Assembly (NCBI RefSeq): GCF_001050515.1
Contig: NZ_CAHS01000015.1
Coordinates: 310,001-374,000 of the forward strand
Direction of reading: 5' to 3'
Length of the DNA: 64,000 nucleotides
Source of the DNA: Erwinia piriflorinigrans CFBP 5888
Lineage (GTDB): Bacteria; Pseudomonadota; Gammaproteobacteria; Enterobacterales; Enterobacteriaceae
Numbering within the stretch: position 1 is the first letter of the stretch; every line of letters starts with the position of its first letter. The notes beneath the pieces are model-generated. The model was not told the DNA's origin. It was given only the letters and a program-made list of their open reading frames with translations, and did not search any database. Positions 48,928-58,900 of this stretch are shown in pieces. Position numbers and translations under genes: made by a program.

Positions 48928-50463
48928 ATGACTACGATTTTTGACCTTCCTGTTAAGGACAATCAACGCCTCAATGACGGACCAGACTGGACCTTTGAAT
49001 TGCTTGAGGTCTACCTTAAAGAGATCGACCGCGTAGCAAAGTCCTACCGGCTGGAAACCTACCCCCATCAGATCGAATTGATCACCTCTGAACAAATGAT
49101 GGATGCCTATTCCAGCGTTGGCATGCCAATAAATTATGCCCATTGGTCCTTCGGCAAGAAATTCATTGAAACTGAGCAGCGCTATAAACATGGGCAGCAG
49201 GGTCTGGCGTATGAGATCGTGATCAATTCTAATCCCTGTATCGCTTATCTGATGGAAGAAAACACCATGACGATGCAGGCGCTGGTCATAGCACACGCCT
49301 GTTACGGTCATAACTCCTTCTTTAAAAACAATTATCTGTTCCGCAGCTGGACTGATGCCAGTTCAATTGTTGACTATCTTATCTTCGCCCGTAATTACAT
49401 CACCCAGTGTGAGGAGCGGTATGGCATCGAGCAGGTTGAACGTCTGCTTGATTCCTGTCACGCACTGATGAATTACGGCGTTGACCGCTATAAACGTCCA
49501 CAAAAAATTTCACTACAGGAAGAGAAGGCGCGTCAGCAAAGCCGTGAGGAGTACCTGCAAAGTCAGGTCAATATGCTGTGGCGCACCCTGCCTCGCCGTG
49601 AGCATGAAGAAGCCCATCATGCCAGCACGCGTTATCCCGCCGAGCCGCAGGAAAACCTGCTTTATTTCCTCGAGAAAAATGCTCCCCTGCTGGAGCCGTG
49701 GCAGCGGGAATGCTTGCGCATTGTCAGAAAAGTTAGCCAATATTTCTATCCGCAAAAGCAGACTCAGGTTATGAATGAGGGATGGGCGACATTCTGGCAT
49801 TACACGATCCTTAACCATCTTTATGATGAAGGGAAAGTGACCGAGCGCTTTATGCTGGAGTTTTTGCATAGCCATACCAACGTGATATTCCAGCCTCCCT
49901 ATAACAGTCAGTGGTATAACGGCATTAATCCTTATGCACTGGGTTTCGCCATGTTTCAGGATATTAAGCGTATCTGTCAGCAGCCTACTGAAGAAGATCG
50001 CCACTGGTTCCCTGATATTGCTGGTTCAGACTGGCTGGATACCCTGCACTTCGCCATGCGTGAATTTAAAGATGAAAGTTTCATCAGTCAGTTCCTGTCG
50101 CCAAAAGTGATGCGTGACCTGCGCCTGTTTACCGTAATGGATGACGACCGTAATAATTACCTGGAAATTTCCGCCATTCATGATGAGGCAGGTTACCGCG
50201 CAATTCGCCAGCAGCTGTCTGCTCAGTATAATTTGAGTAATCTGGAGCCTAATATTCAGGTATATGACGTGGATTTACGCGGTGACCGTTCTTTGACACT
50301 GCGCTATGTCCCTCAAAAGCGCGCGCCTCTGGACAACAGTCGACGCGAGGTGCTGAAACACGTGCATCGACTTTGGGGCTTTGATATTAAACTTGAACAA
50401 CAGAATGAGGATGGCAACCTTGAGAGCCTCGATCGCTGCCCACCCCGGCCCGGCACAACTTAA
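48928..50463 (+). CDS. ycgB: SpoVR-family protein YcgB
   Basis: This 511-aa protein of the SpoVR family aligns with E. coli YcgB (510 aa) throughout, for example DAYSSVGMPINY, MEENTMTMQALV and NEGWATFWHYTILNHLYDEG. The N-terminal 20 residues differ. Its biochemical role is unknown; in E. coli it is an RpoS-dependent stationary-phase protein, and in many bacteria spoVR lies next to yeaG (prkA) and yeaH, both of which are also in this window. Confidence 0.95.
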   Translation: MTTIFDLPVKDNQRLNDGPDWTFELLEVYLKEIDRVAKSYRLETYPHQIELITSEQMMDAYSSVGMPINYAHWSFGKKFIETEQRYKHGQQGLAYEIVINSNPCIAYLMEENTMTMQALVIAHACYGHNSFFKNNYLFRSWTDASSIVDYLIFARNYITQCEERYGIEQVERLLDSCHALMNYGVDRYKRPQKISLQEEKARQQSREEYLQSQVNMLWRTLPRREHEEAHHASTRYPAEPQENLLYFLEKNAPLLEPWQRECLRIVRKVSQYFYPQKQTQVMNEGWATFWHYTILNHLYDEGKVTERFMLEFLHSHTNVIFQPPYNSQWYNGINPYALGFAMFQDIKRICQQPTEEDRHWFPDIAGSDWLDTLHFAMREFKDESFISQFLSPKVMRDLRLFTVMDDDRNNYLEISAIHDEAGYRAIRQQLSAQYNLSNLEPNIQVYDVDLRGDRSLTLRYVPQKRAPLDNSRREVLKHVHRLWGFDIKLEQQNEDGNLESLDRCPPRPGTT

Positions 50464-50471
50464 TATCAGCT

Positions 50472-50503
50472 CTGTGAGGTGAGTGTCTCTACTCACCTCA
50501 CAG
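50472..50503. terminator. Terminator between convergent ycgB and fadR
   Basis: A perfect 13-bp stem (50472-50484 with 50491-50503, 6-nt loop) sits between the stops of the two genes and ends 5 bp from the fadR stop. No U-tract is present, but the stem is very stable and serves both directions. Confidence 0.65.
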
Positions 50504-50508
50504 GCATA

Positions 50509-51225
50509 TCAGCGGGACGGGGGCAATTCGGCAGGCATACTGATCTGCATGCCATGCCAGATTTCACCGCTACGGCGGCCGTAGTCACGAACGCTGTCAA
50601 CGATCTGTTCGTACTGTTTAGTGTGCAGTATATGCAGTAGCTGCTGATAAAAACCTTGAGCAAGGCGACGCGCCTCGGGATTCGAGAAGTAGTGACGACC
50701 AACCCGGGTATACAGCCCTTTCAGCCCGTTAAGGATCAGGCCATAAATGGGATTGCCGGAAGCAAATGCCAGCCCGCGAAAAATGCTGTAGTCGAGATGG
50801 GTATAAGCTTCAGCATGATCCTCAACCTCGCTTGCCGTTTCCAGCACCTCACGCGCTTTTTCAGGATGGGTTCGGATAGCACGCCGTATAAAGATTGAAG
50901 AGATATTGGTGCGCACGGAGAGCAAATTATCGATCAGCTGCGGCACGCTGTCATGGTCAAGGCGTGCCAGTGTCTCAAGGATGCTTAACCCGGACGTTTC
51001 CCAGAAGTTGTTCACTTTCGTTGGCTTGCCGTGTTGTATAGTCAACCAGCCGTCACGCGCGAGTCGTTGCAGAACTTCGCGCAACGTTGTCCGGGTAACA
51101 CCTATCAGTTCGGAGAGTTCACGTTCTGCGGGCAGAATCGATCCCGGAGGGAAGCGACTGTTCCAGATACTTTCGATAATGTACTCTTCCGCGAAACCTG
51201 CCGGGCTCTGCGCCTTAATGACCAT
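50509..51225 (-). CDS. fadR: Fatty-acid metabolism regulator FadR
   Basis: This GntR-family acyl-CoA-responsive regulator represses fad degradation genes and activates fabA/fabB. The 238-aa protein (E. coli 239) has the winged-HTH N-terminus ([25 protein letters not shown], about residues 29-53) and the helical acyl-CoA-binding C-terminal domain. Its expected target fadD is in the same window. In E. coli nhaB diverges upstream of fadR; here dsbB comes next instead. Confidence 0.97.
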   Translation of the reverse strand: MVIKAQSPAGFAEEYIIESIWNSRFPPGSILPAERELSELIGVTRTTLREVLQRLARDGWLTIQHGKPTKVNNFWETSGLSILETLARLDHDSVPQLIDNLLSVRTNISSIFIRRAIRTHPEKAREVLETASEVEDHAEAYTHLDYSIFRGLAFASGNPIYGLILNGLKGLYTRVGRHYFSNPEARRLAQGFYQQLLHILHTKQYEQIVDSVRDYGRRSGEIWHGMQISMPAELPPSR

Positions 51226-51530
51226 AGCGTTTTATTTCCGTTACGTTTATAACCTGAAAATTGCGCTCATCATAACAGAGGCCCCCGGCATCACCTAACC
51301 AGCCATGCGGCCAAAAGGCGATCGCTGACAAAATTCAGATATTTTATCTGTTTCTGCATAGCGACCTTTCTCAAGAATCATGTCACTGATAACGAAATAA
51401 GCCGGGCATGGATTCTGTTATGAATTTAATTAAGGTATTTTCCGACTTAAATTTATCCGATGCGGGATGGCACGCCGCCGCTTTTGGTTTAAACTGCCGA
51501 ATAAATGCCTCTTAATTAACGGACTGACTC
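51226..51530. promoter_or_regulatory. fadR/dsbB divergent region
   Basis: These 305 bp hold the promoters of the two diverging genes. No trace of nhaB, which occupies this place in E. coli, is readable in any frame. Nothing else distinct is seen. Confidence 0.45.
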
Positions 51531-52061
51531 ATGTTGAGATACCTTAATCGCTGTTCTAAAGGCCGGGGAGCTTGGCTTTTGTTAGCACTAACTGCTTTTG
51601 CTCTGGAAATGAGCGCGCTCTTTTTTCAACACGTTATGCAGCTCCCTCCCTGCGTAATGTGTATTTATGAGCGCTGCGCCTTGTTTGGCGTCATGGGAGC
51701 GGGCATCGTTGGTGCCATTGCGCCAAAAACGCCACTACGCTGGGTTGCTGTTTTGATCTGGTTATACAGTGCCTGGGAAGGTCTGCGTCTTTCATGGGAA
51801 CACACCATGATGCAGCTTCACCCTTCTCCCTTCGTCACCTGTGATTTTGCCGCACGCTTCCCATCCTGGTTGCCACTGGATAAATGGTTACCTTCGGTAT
51901 TTGTTGCCAGTGGCGACTGCGCAGTAAAATCCTGGTCATTCCTCACGCTTTCTATGCCGCAGTGGATGGCAGGAATATTCGCAGCCTACCTGCTGGTAGC
52001 GGCCCTGATACTGATTGCACAACCATTTGTGACGAAAAAACGCGACCTGTTCTCGCGATAA
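51531..52061 (+). CDS. dsbB: Disulfide bond formation protein DsbB
   Basis: This inner-membrane quinone reductase reoxidises DsbA. The 176-aa protein has four membrane helices. The first periplasmic cysteine pair is in [11 protein letters not shown] (CxxC) and the second is C...C in [10 protein letters not shown] and [10 protein letters not shown], as needed for electron relay. The length equals E. coli DsbB. A stable hairpin follows the stop. Confidence 0.97.
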   Translation: MLRYLNRCSKGRGAWLLLALTAFALEMSALFFQHVMQLPPCVMCIYERCALFGVMGAGIVGAIAPKTPLRWVAVLIWLYSAWEGLRLSWEHTMMQLHPSPFVTCDFAARFPSWLPLDKWLPSVFVASGDCAVKSWSFLTLSMPQWMAGIFAAYLLVAALILIAQPFVTKKRDLFSR

Positions 52062-52066
52062 ATGAC

Positions 52067-52095
52067 AGCAGGGGCCGCAATGACCGGCCCCTGCT
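52067..52095 (+). terminator. Hairpin after dsbB
   Basis: A perfect 10-bp GC-rich stem (52067-52076 with 52086-52095, 9-nt loop) starts 5 bp after the dsbB stop. There is no clear T-run on either side. Confidence 0.55.
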
Positions 52096-52150
52096 ACGAG
52101 GAAAAAATCAGACAGGTTCCGCTTTACGGACGTCACATCAAGAAGCAGGA

Positions 52151-52600
52151 TTATTTCCCGTACCAGCGTGGGCGGTTGATAATATGCTCTTCCCAATCGA
52201 CAACTTCACTTTCATGCACGGCGATATGACGCACGGAAATCCGTGCAGCGTGCATGGCAGCACGCGAGCCGCTGCGCAAGGGATGCCAGGGCGGCAGGGT
52301 CTTGCCCTCGGCGAGGACGCGATAAGCACAGCTTGGCGGTAACCACTGGAAAGTTGGTAAATTTTCACGGGTGAGCTTAATGCAATCTTCTTCTAATTCG
52401 AATCGCTGCTCATAGTGACGGCATTGGCAGGTCTTAATATTGAGCTGATTACAGGCCACATTGGTGAAGTAGACCTCATCCGTATCGGCGTCCTGCAACT
52501 TATTCAGACAACACTGACCACAACCATCACATAACGACTCCCATTCCTCGTCGCTCATTTTCTCCAGCGTTTTATGTTGCCAGAACGGCTTATCAGTCAT
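52151..52600 (-). CDS. ycgN: UPF0260 cysteine-cluster protein YcgN
   Basis: This 149-aa protein of unknown function has a CxxCGxCC cluster near the N-terminus (LCDGCGQCC), more cysteines in VAC and TCQCRHY, and the conserved [15 protein letters not shown] near the C-terminus. The pattern suggests a metal or Fe-S site. It aligns with E. coli YcgN and lies in the same dsbB-ycgN-ycgM-ycgL order. Confidence 0.93.
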   Translation of the reverse strand: MTDKPFWQHKTLEKMSDEEWESLCDGCGQCCLNKLQDADTDEVYFTNVACNQLNIKTCQCRHYEQRFELEEDCIKLTRENLPTFQWLPPSCAYRVLAEGKTLPPWHPLRSGSRAAMHAARISVRHIAVHESEVVDWEEHIINRPRWYGK

Positions 52601-52664
52601 GTTAGCATCCGGTAAAATTTAAAAACCCGCACCTTATAAGGGGTTTGGGCCTAAGATGCAAGCC

Positions 52665-53324
52665 TTACAGCACGCGGGTTGAAAGGCTGCGATTGCCTAA
52701 TGAAAGCTCCAGTTTATCACCAGACAGCAGAGGGCCAACGCCCTCCGGCGTACCGGTAAGGATGACATCCCCGGCTCGCAAGGTGAAATAGCGGCTCATA
52801 TAGGCAATAAGCGGCAGGATCTTGTGGATCATATCGGCGGTACTGCCCTGCTGACGAACATCTGCGTTGACCTTCAGCTGTAGCTTTACGCTTTGGGGAT
52901 CGTCAGTAAACTCGCTGGCCGGTATAAAGCCCGACAGCGGACAAGAGTTATCAAATCCTTTGGCTTTTTCCCACGGCTGTCCGGCCTGTTTGCATCCGGC
53001 CTGCACGTCACGGAGCGTGAGGTCGAGCGCCACGCCATAACCCGCTATCGCCTGCGCAACATGCTGCTCAGTGGCCTGTTTGAGCGTCGATCCAATCAGC
53101 ACCGCCAGTTCGATTTCATGGTGCACAGCACCAAGGCCTTGTGGAATGGACAGTGGCTGGCGGAGATCGCAAATTGCCGTTTCCGGTTTAATAAACAGTA
53201 CTGGCTCAGCCGGAGTGGCACTGCCCATCTCTTTAATATGTTGCGCATAATTACTGCCGACGCATACCACCTTGCTTACCGGAAAATCCAACAGTGCGCC
53301 TTGCCAGTTATGGTGCTGATACAT
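52665..53324 (-). CDS. ycgM: Fumarylacetoacetate hydrolase-family protein YcgM
   Basis: This 219-aa enzyme of the FAH superfamily has the metal-binding pattern HHEIELAVLIG (E-x-E) followed by DLTLRDVQ and the C-terminal GDVILTGTPEGVGPL signature. Relatives act as acylpyruvate hydrolases or oxaloacetate decarboxylases/tautomerases. The exact substrate here is not decided. The length matches E. coli YcgM. Confidence 0.92.
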   Translation of the reverse strand: MYQHHNWQGALLDFPVSKVVCVGSNYAQHIKEMGSATPAEPVLFIKPETAICDLRQPLSIPQGLGAVHHEIELAVLIGSTLKQATEQHVAQAIAGYGVALDLTLRDVQAGCKQAGQPWEKAKGFDNSCPLSGFIPASEFTDDPQSVKLQLKVNADVRQQGSTADMIHKILPLIAYMSRYFTLRAGDVILTGTPEGVGPLLSGDKLELSLGNRSLSTRVL

Positions 53325-53471
53325 GCTGTTCCCCTGTCTGATTGATGTTTGAGCAACCCCTCAGGATTTTCCCCTGCCCGAGTCAACTCATTGCGATATC
53401 CGCCGGGAAATGTCGAAATGAACAAACGCAGTTATTAACCGGCGGGGAAATAGTTTGCTGAAAATGGCTGA

Positions 53472-53747
53472 TTAATCTTTTGTGGCATCACTAAGATGTA
53501 TCTTAAGCAGACTTTCCAGCGGTGGTGGCAGCTGCAAATAAAACCCGTCTTCCCGCAAAGCCGTTTTCACTTTTTCTATGTCGGCACCCACCAGCTTTTT
53601 GCTGCCGTCCAGCGGCAGTATCATCGCCAGCTTAGGTTTGCCGAACCCTTTAAGAAGGGCTTCAGGTACGCGCGAGAAATCGTCCTTTTTTTCAACATAA
53701 AGATAGGTTTGGTCGCGCTGGGGACTTCTGTAGATCACACAAAACAT
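53472..53747 (-). CDS. ycgL: YcgL domain protein (DUF709)
   Basis: This 91-aa small cytoplasmic protein of unknown function begins [24 protein letters not shown], which matches E. coli YcgL from its internal methionine. The core [21 protein letters not shown] is conserved. It lies directly upstream of, and divergent from, minC. Confidence 0.92.
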   Translation of the reverse strand: MFCVIYRSPQRDQTYLYVEKKDDFSRVPEALLKGFGKPKLAMILPLDGSKKLVGADIEKVKTALREDGFYLQLPPPLESLLKIHLSDATKD

Positions 53748-53899
53748 GTTTTTACTCGAATTAACCAGATGGTGGCTTGCCTGAATATAACAGTAACTAT
53801 AACATGCTTGCAGAACTTCTTAATATTACCTGTCCGGATGGGGCGCCGTTAGCGGCAAAATTTATCCGTGATGAGAAATAACAGGACAGAGCGGGACAG

Positions 53900-54595
53900 A
53901 TGTCACAATCGCCAATCGAGTTGAAAGGCAGCAGTTTTACGCTGTCGGTTATTCATTTACATCACGCCGATCCTGCCATCGTGCGAAAAGCACTTGAGGA
54001 AAAGGTCAGCCAGGCACCTGCTTTTCTCAAAAATGCACCGGTTGTCATCAATGTTGCCGCCCTGAGCCGCGAGGTGAACTGGCGGCAAATGCAGCAGGCT
54101 ATACTGGAGACCGGCCTGCTTATCGTTGGCGTTAGCGGCTGTAAAGATGAGCAGTTAAAATACATCATCACACGGTCTGGCTTGCCCGTGCTGAATGAAG
54201 GCAAAGAGCATAAAAAAACGGTCAACACACCTCCTGCTGCCGCTGCTTTGCCTGCACCAGCGCTCACAAAAACGCGGATTATTTCTACTCCGGTACGTTC
54301 CGGCCAGCAAATTTACGCTAAAGATGGCGATCTGATCATTACCAGCAGTGTCAGTGCCGGTGCTGAACTGATTGCCGACGGCAACATCCATATCTATGGG
54401 ATGATGCGTGGACGTGCGCTCGCAGGAGCAAACGGTGATAAGAGCTGTCAAATTTTTTGTACCAGCCTATCCGCAGAGCTGGTATCTATTGCCGGGAATT
54501 ACTGGATTATGGATCAGATCCCGGCAGAATTTTTCGGAAAAGCGTCGCGTCTTTGTCTTGAAGATGGCGCATTGACAATACAGACACTGAACTGA
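53900..54595 (+). CDS. minC: Septum-site inhibitor MinC
   Basis: MinC blocks FtsZ ring assembly away from midcell. The 231-aa protein (the E. coli length) has the N-terminal FtsZ-antagonising domain (residues 1-105), a proline/alanine linker ([12 protein letters not shown]) and the C-terminal beta-helix that binds MinD ([19 protein letters not shown]). First gene of the minCDE operon, with a 41-bp gap to minD. Confidence 0.97.
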   Translation: MSQSPIELKGSSFTLSVIHLHHADPAIVRKALEEKVSQAPAFLKNAPVVINVAALSREVNWRQMQQAILETGLLIVGVSGCKDEQLKYIITRSGLPVLNEGKEHKKTVNTPPAAAALPAPALTKTRIISTPVRSGQQIYAKDGDLIITSSVSAGAELIADGNIHIYGMMRGRALAGANGDKSCQIFCTSLSAELVSIAGNYWIMDQIPAEFFGKASRLCLEDGALTIQTLN

Positions 54596-54636
54596 GCCAT
54601 GCTCACCAGCTTTTTCTTTTTTAAGGAAATCACTTT

Positions 54637-55449
54637 ATGGTACGCATAATTGTTGTTACATCGGGTAAGGGAGGCGTGGGTAAAACTACGTCCAGCGCGG
54701 CCATCGCAACCGGTCTTGCTCAGAAAGGTAAAAAGACCGTTGTTATCGATTTCGATATCGGTCTGCGTAATCTTGATCTTATCATGGGCTGTGAGCGCCG
54801 CGTCGTCTATGATTTTGTTAACGTCATTCAAGGTGACGCCACGCTGAATCAGGCGCTGATCAAAGACAAACGCACCGAGAATCTTTTTATCCTGCCTGCT
54901 TCACAAACTCGTGACAAAGATGCCTTGACTCGCGATGGCGTAGAAAAAGTGTTAGACGATCTTAATAAGATGGAGTTTGACTTCATCGTCTGCGACTCCC
55001 CGGCAGGCATCGAAACCGGTGCACTGATGGCGCTGTACTTCGCTGATGAAGCCATTATCACCACCAACCCGGAAGTCTCTTCCGTGCGTGACTCTGACCG
55101 TATTCTAGGCATTCTCTCTTCCAAGTCTCGTCGGGCAGAAAAGGGGCAGGATGCGATCAAAGAGCATCTGCTACTGACCCGTTACAACCCGGGGCGCGTT
55201 AATCGTGGTGACATGCTCAGCATGGAAGACGTGCTGGAAATACTGCGTATTCCTCTGGCCGGTGTTATTCCGGAAGACCAGTCGGTACTACGCGCATCAA
55301 ACCAAGGTGAGCCGGTGATCCTTGATGCTGAATCAGATGCAGGTAAAGCCTATTCTGATACCGTCGACCGTCTTCTTGGAGAAGAACGTCCCTTCCGCTT
55401 CATTGAAGAAGAGAAGAAGGGTTTCCTGAAACGCCTGTTTGGGGGATAA
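54637..55449 (+). CDS. minD: Septum-site ATPase MinD
   Basis: This membrane-associated ATPase recruits MinC and oscillates with MinE. The 270-aa protein has the deviant Walker A SGKGGVGKTT (residues 9-18), switch D in DFDIGLRNLD and a C-terminal amphipathic membrane-targeting helix (EEKKGFLKRLFGG). It ends 3 bp before minE, which implies translational coupling. Confidence 0.99.
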   Translation: MVRIIVVTSGKGGVGKTTSSAAIATGLAQKGKKTVVIDFDIGLRNLDLIMGCERRVVYDFVNVIQGDATLNQALIKDKRTENLFILPASQTRDKDALTRDGVEKVLDDLNKMEFDFIVCDSPAGIETGALMALYFADEAIITTNPEVSSVRDSDRILGILSSKSRRAEKGQDAIKEHLLLTRYNPGRVNRGDMLSMEDVLEILRIPLAGVIPEDQSVLRASNQGEPVILDAESDAGKAYSDTVDRLLGEERPFRFIEEEKKGFLKRLFGG

Positions 55450-55452
55450 ACC

Positions 55453-55728
55453 ATGGCCTTACTCGATTTCTTTTTATCCCGTAAAAAGAGCACAGCCAAT
55501 ATAGCCAAGGAACGGCTACAGATTATTGTGGCGGAACGCAGGAGGGGTGACTGTGAGCCCCACTATCTGCCACAGCTGAAAAGGGATATTTTGGAAGTGA
55601 TTTGTAAATACGTAAAAATTGATCCAGAGATGCTGAGCGTTAAGCTGGATCAGAAAGATGACGACATCTCTATTCTGGAGCTGAACGTTACGCTGCCAGA
55701 AACAGAAGCGGAAGAAGTCCATAAATGA
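55453..55728 (+). CDS. minE: Cell division topological factor MinE
   Basis: MinE stimulates MinD ATPase and limits MinCD to the poles. The 91-aa protein has the N-terminal MinD-interacting helix ([30 protein letters not shown]) and a C-terminal dimerisation domain. It is slightly longer than the E. coli 88 aa because of an acidic tail (TEAEEVHK). Last gene of the operon, followed by a terminator. Confidence 0.97.
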   Translation: MALLDFFLSRKKSTANIAKERLQIIVAERRRGDCEPHYLPQLKRDILEVICKYVKIDPEMLSVKLDQKDDDISILELNVTLPETEAEEVHK

Positions 55729-55747
55729 TCTCTTCCTGCTCATGATC

Positions 55748-55768
55748 TTCCCCTGCCTTGCAGGGGAA
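55748..55768. terminator. Terminator between convergent minE and rnd
   Basis: A perfect 9-bp stem with a 3-nt loop (55748-55756 with 55760-55768) is followed by ATTTCG on the plus strand. It is well placed to end both the min operon and rnd. Confidence 0.75.
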
Positions 55769-55779
55769 ATTTCGTTGAG

Positions 55780-56901
55780 TCAGTGTGCCGCGAGAATCTC
55801 TGCGATACCTGAACCCAGCAGTTCCCCACGCCAGCCATCGACCAGTTCAGGTTTAGCCAGTTGAGGTTTCAGCTGCCAGTGCCAGCTTAGTAGCTGATTA
55901 ATCTGACGCCTGGACGCCAGCAGCTCCTGGCTCACGCCATGCTTTTCCGCCGCTTCAGCAACCAGACCTTTCAGGCTTTTAAATACCTGCTTATACTGCG
56001 GATAGTCGATAAGATTGGCTACCGGTTGCGGTAACTGCTCTTCACTTAGTGCTTCAGCCTCGGCAACCTTCGCCAACAGCACTTTGCCGTGAAAACGAAT
56101 TTCCTGCCCTGATAACCCTAAATGATCCAGCTCCCCAAGTGAACCGGGCATAAAGCGCGCAACCTTCCACAGGTTTTCTTCACGCACGACAAAATTAACC
56201 GCCATATCTTTTTCTCGCGCCATTTCCAGCCGCCATGCGGCCATCAGGCGTAATGCAGCCAGCTGACGGGGACGCAGCTGCCAGGCATTGGTGATCTCCC
56301 GGTAGGCTTCCTGTGGGTCTGTTATGGTGGTGCGACGCTGACAGAGCAGACGGCACTCATCAAGCGCTGCGTCCATCTGACCTACCGATTCAGCTTCAGC
56401 CACCAGCTTGCCGGCAATCGGCAGTAAATAGAACACGTCTGCCGCTGCATACTGGCACTGCTTTTCACTTAATGGGCGAGCCAGCCAGTCGGTGCGTGAC
56501 TCACTCTTATCCAGGGCGACCCCGGTAAAAGACTCAACGACGGTAGCAAAGCCGCAGGATAGTGGACGCCCGCTAAACGCGGCCAGGATTTGCGTATCAA
56601 TCATCGGCTGAGGCAGCACACCAAACTCATGACTGAACACTTCTAAATCTTCACTGCCGGCATGCAGGTACTTGATGACCTTTTGGTCCTGAAGGAGATC
56701 GCTGAATGGGGTCCAGTCGGTAATGGGGAGTGGATCAATTAAGGAGATAGTTTCACCATCGTACAGCTGAATCAGCCCCAGGCGAGGATAGTAAGTGCGG
56801 GTACGTACGAATTCAGTGTCCAGCGCCAGTGCCGACACCTGACGTGCGCGCTGGCAAACTTCGGACAACGCGGCATTCGTGGTGATCATGGTGTAATTCA
56901 A
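55780..56901 (-). CDS. rnd: Ribonuclease D
   Basis: This 3'-5' exoribonuclease trims tRNA precursors. The 373-aa protein has the DEDD exonuclease motifs: DTEFVR near residue 28, HAGSEDLEVF, and YAAADVFYLLPIA with its terminal aspartate. HRDC domains follow (RPRQLAALRLMAAWR). The start codon is TTG at 56899-56901, directly aligned with the E. coli protein, whose UUG start is known to limit its expression. Convergent with minE. Confidence 0.96.
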   Translation of the reverse strand: MNYTMITTNAALSEVCQRARQVSALALDTEFVRTRTYYPRLGLIQLYDGETISLIDPLPITDWTPFSDLLQDQKVIKYLHAGSEDLEVFSHEFGVLPQPMIDTQILAAFSGRPLSCGFATVVESFTGVALDKSESRTDWLARPLSEKQCQYAAADVFYLLPIAGKLVAEAESVGQMDAALDECRLLCQRRTTITDPQEAYREITNAWQLRPRQLAALRLMAAWRLEMAREKDMAVNFVVREENLWKVARFMPGSLGELDHLGLSGQEIRFHGKVLLAKVAEAEALSEEQLPQPVANLIDYPQYKQVFKSLKGLVAEAAEKHGVSQELLASRRQINQLLSWHWQLKPQLAKPELVDGWRGELLGSGIAEILAAH

Positions 56902-57009
56902 ATTAACATTCTCTCGCCACCGGCCAGAAAGCAGCCGTGGTTAATGGTAAGTGCTTAGAAAAGATGCCGGCAGCCCGGCATGGTATATCAAGACGGATAT
57001 CTTGAGCCA

Positions 57010-58695
57010 TCAGCTTGACGGCTGCGCTAAGTTGATGGCTTCTTCACGCAGTTGACGCCGCAGGATTTTACCCACGTTAGTTTTCGGCAATTCTGCGCGG
57101 AACTCAACAATTTTGGGGATTTTGTATCCTGTCAAATGTTTTTTACAGTGGGCAATCAGTTCATCTGCGGTCAGCGAAGCGTCTTTCTTCACGACGTATA
57201 TTTTTACCGTTTCCCCGGCTGCGTCACCAGGAATACCGATGGCTGCCGCCTCACCGACTTTCGCATGTAGCATCAGTACGTCTTCAATTTCATTAGGATA
57301 AACATTGAAACCAGAGACCAGAATCATATCTTTTTTACGGTCGACAATGCGCAGGAAGCCCTCTTCGTCAACGGTAACAATATCGCCACTACGAAGCCAT
57401 CCATTTTTTAACACTTCATCTGTTGCATCCGGACGCTGCCAATATCCCAACATGACCTGTGGGCCTTTGATACACAGCTCACCCGGCTCTCCCGGGGCCG
57501 TTTCATTTCCGGCATCATCGACCAGCATGATATCAGTAGAAGGCACCGGTAAACCGATGCTGCCATTGTGGCGCTCAATATCATAAGGGTTGACCGAAAC
57601 CAGCGGCGAACACTCCGTCATTCCATAGCCTTCCAGCAAATAGTGACCGGTTAATTTCTCCCAGCGCTCCGCCACCGCTTTTTGAATTGCCATGCCGCCA
57701 CCGGCTGAAAGACTGAGCGAGGAGAAATCAAGCCGACTAAAAGCCTCATCGTTTAGTAACGCGTTAAACAGGGTGTTGACGCCGGTGATAGCGGTGAAAG
57801 GATATTTGCCCAATTCTTTGACCAAGCCCGGGATGTCGCGCGGATTGGTGATGAGCAGGTTTGCTCCACCCAATTCAATAAACAGCAGACAGTTCACGGT
57901 CAGAGCAAATATGTGGTAAAGCGGCAGTGCGGTAACCACAGTTTCCTCACCCGCTTTCAGCAGTGAACCATAGGTCGCTTTGGTTTGTTCAAGGTTGGCC
58001 TGCATATTACGATGAGTCAGCATGGCCCCTTTCGCAACGCCCGTTGTTCCCCCGGTGTATTGCAGGAACGCCAAGTCGTCGTTGACAATATGCGGTTTGA
58101 CATAGTTCATTTGCAACCCGGATTGCAGAACCTGACGAAAAGATATCGCCCCAGGCAGATGATACGCTGGCACCATTTTCTTTATATGTTTAACCACAAA
58201 GTTGACCAACGTTCCTTTGATCATCGACAGCTGGTCGCCAAGATGGGTCAGGATCACGTGTTTCACTTCGGTATTATCTACCACCGTTTCCAGCGTATGG
58301 GCAAAGTTGGCAACGATGACGATGGCTTTGGCACCGCTGTCCTTCAGCTGATGCTCCAGTTCTCGTGGGGTATAAAGCGGATTAACATTAACGACAATCA
58401 TACCCGCCCGCAACACGCCAAACAGGGCTATCGGGTACTGCAACAGATTAGGCATCATTAGTGCAACGCGGTCGCCCTTCTGCAAACCCAGCCCCTGTTG
58501 CAGGTAGGCCGCAAATGCCCGACTGCGGGTGTCTAATTGCTGAAATGAGAGGCTTTGCCCCATATTAATAAACGCCGCTTGCCCGGCATAACGCAGTACG
58601 GCATGTTCAAACAAGTCGATTAACGAGCCGTAGCGATCGGGACTGATCTCTGGCGGTACATTGGGGGGATAACGATTTAACCAAACCTTATGCAA
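57010..58695 (-). CDS. fadD: Long-chain acyl-CoA synthetase FadD
   Basis: It activates exogenous long-chain fatty acids to acyl-CoA at the inner membrane, coupled to uptake. The TTG at 58695 is chosen: GAGG lies 7 nt upstream and the product is 561 aa beginning (M)HKVWLNRYP, matching E. coli FadD, which also starts at UUG. The ATG 33 bp upstream would add residues with no counterpart. The AMP-binding motif [20 protein letters not shown] and [11 protein letters not shown] are all present. Expected to be repressed by FadR, encoded at 50.5 kb. Confidence 0.96.
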   Translation of the reverse strand: MHKVWLNRYPPNVPPEISPDRYGSLIDLFEHAVLRYAGQAAFINMGQSLSFQQLDTRSRAFAAYLQQGLGLQKGDRVALMMPNLLQYPIALFGVLRAGMIVVNVNPLYTPRELEHQLKDSGAKAIVIVANFAHTLETVVDNTEVKHVILTHLGDQLSMIKGTLVNFVVKHIKKMVPAYHLPGAISFRQVLQSGLQMNYVKPHIVNDDLAFLQYTGGTTGVAKGAMLTHRNMQANLEQTKATYGSLLKAGEETVVTALPLYHIFALTVNCLLFIELGGANLLITNPRDIPGLVKELGKYPFTAITGVNTLFNALLNDEAFSRLDFSSLSLSAGGGMAIQKAVAERWEKLTGHYLLEGYGMTECSPLVSVNPYDIERHNGSIGLPVPSTDIMLVDDAGNETAPGEPGELCIKGPQVMLGYWQRPDATDEVLKNGWLRSGDIVTVDEEGFLRIVDRKKDMILVSGFNVYPNEIEDVLMLHAKVGEAAAIGIPGDAAGETVKIYVVKKDASLTADELIAHCKKHLTGYKIPKIVEFRAELPKTNVGKILRRQLREEAINLAQPSS

Positions 58696-58766
58696 GGAAG
58701 TACCTCGAAACTTAATATTTGTCATCATGACAGTCTCAACTAGCCAGCATCTGTTAACATTATTTT

Positions 58767-58783
58767 AACTCAGCATACCAGCT
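58767..58783 (-). promoter_or_regulatory. Candidate FadR site upstream of fadD
   Basis: On the minus strand AGCTGGTATGCTGAGTT matches the FadR operator consensus (ANCTGGTCNGACNNNT) except at about three positions. It lies about 70-90 bp before the fadD start. The first half-site is good, the second poor. Confidence 0.35.
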
Positions 58784-58838
58784 TGCCCCGTACCCGCTTA
58801 CGGGGTTGCGAAGTCCATCACTAAAATTTTTACTCAAC

Positions 58839-58877
58839 AAAATAAAAACTGCATATCCCATCGTGCGGATATGCAGT
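58839..58877 (-). terminator. yeaY terminator
   Basis: On the minus strand an 11-bp perfect stem (arms 58867-58877 and 58848-58858) is followed directly by TTTTTATTTTG. It lies 24 bp after the yeaY stop and separates yeaY from fadD on the same strand. Confidence 0.88.
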
Positions 58878-58900
58878 GATATTCATCGGATCGGGTTCAG

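Noticed and set aside
58696-58728. ATG start of fadD giving 572 aa
   Set aside because: The TTG at 58695 has a better-placed ribosome-binding site and reproduces the 561-aa E. coli protein.
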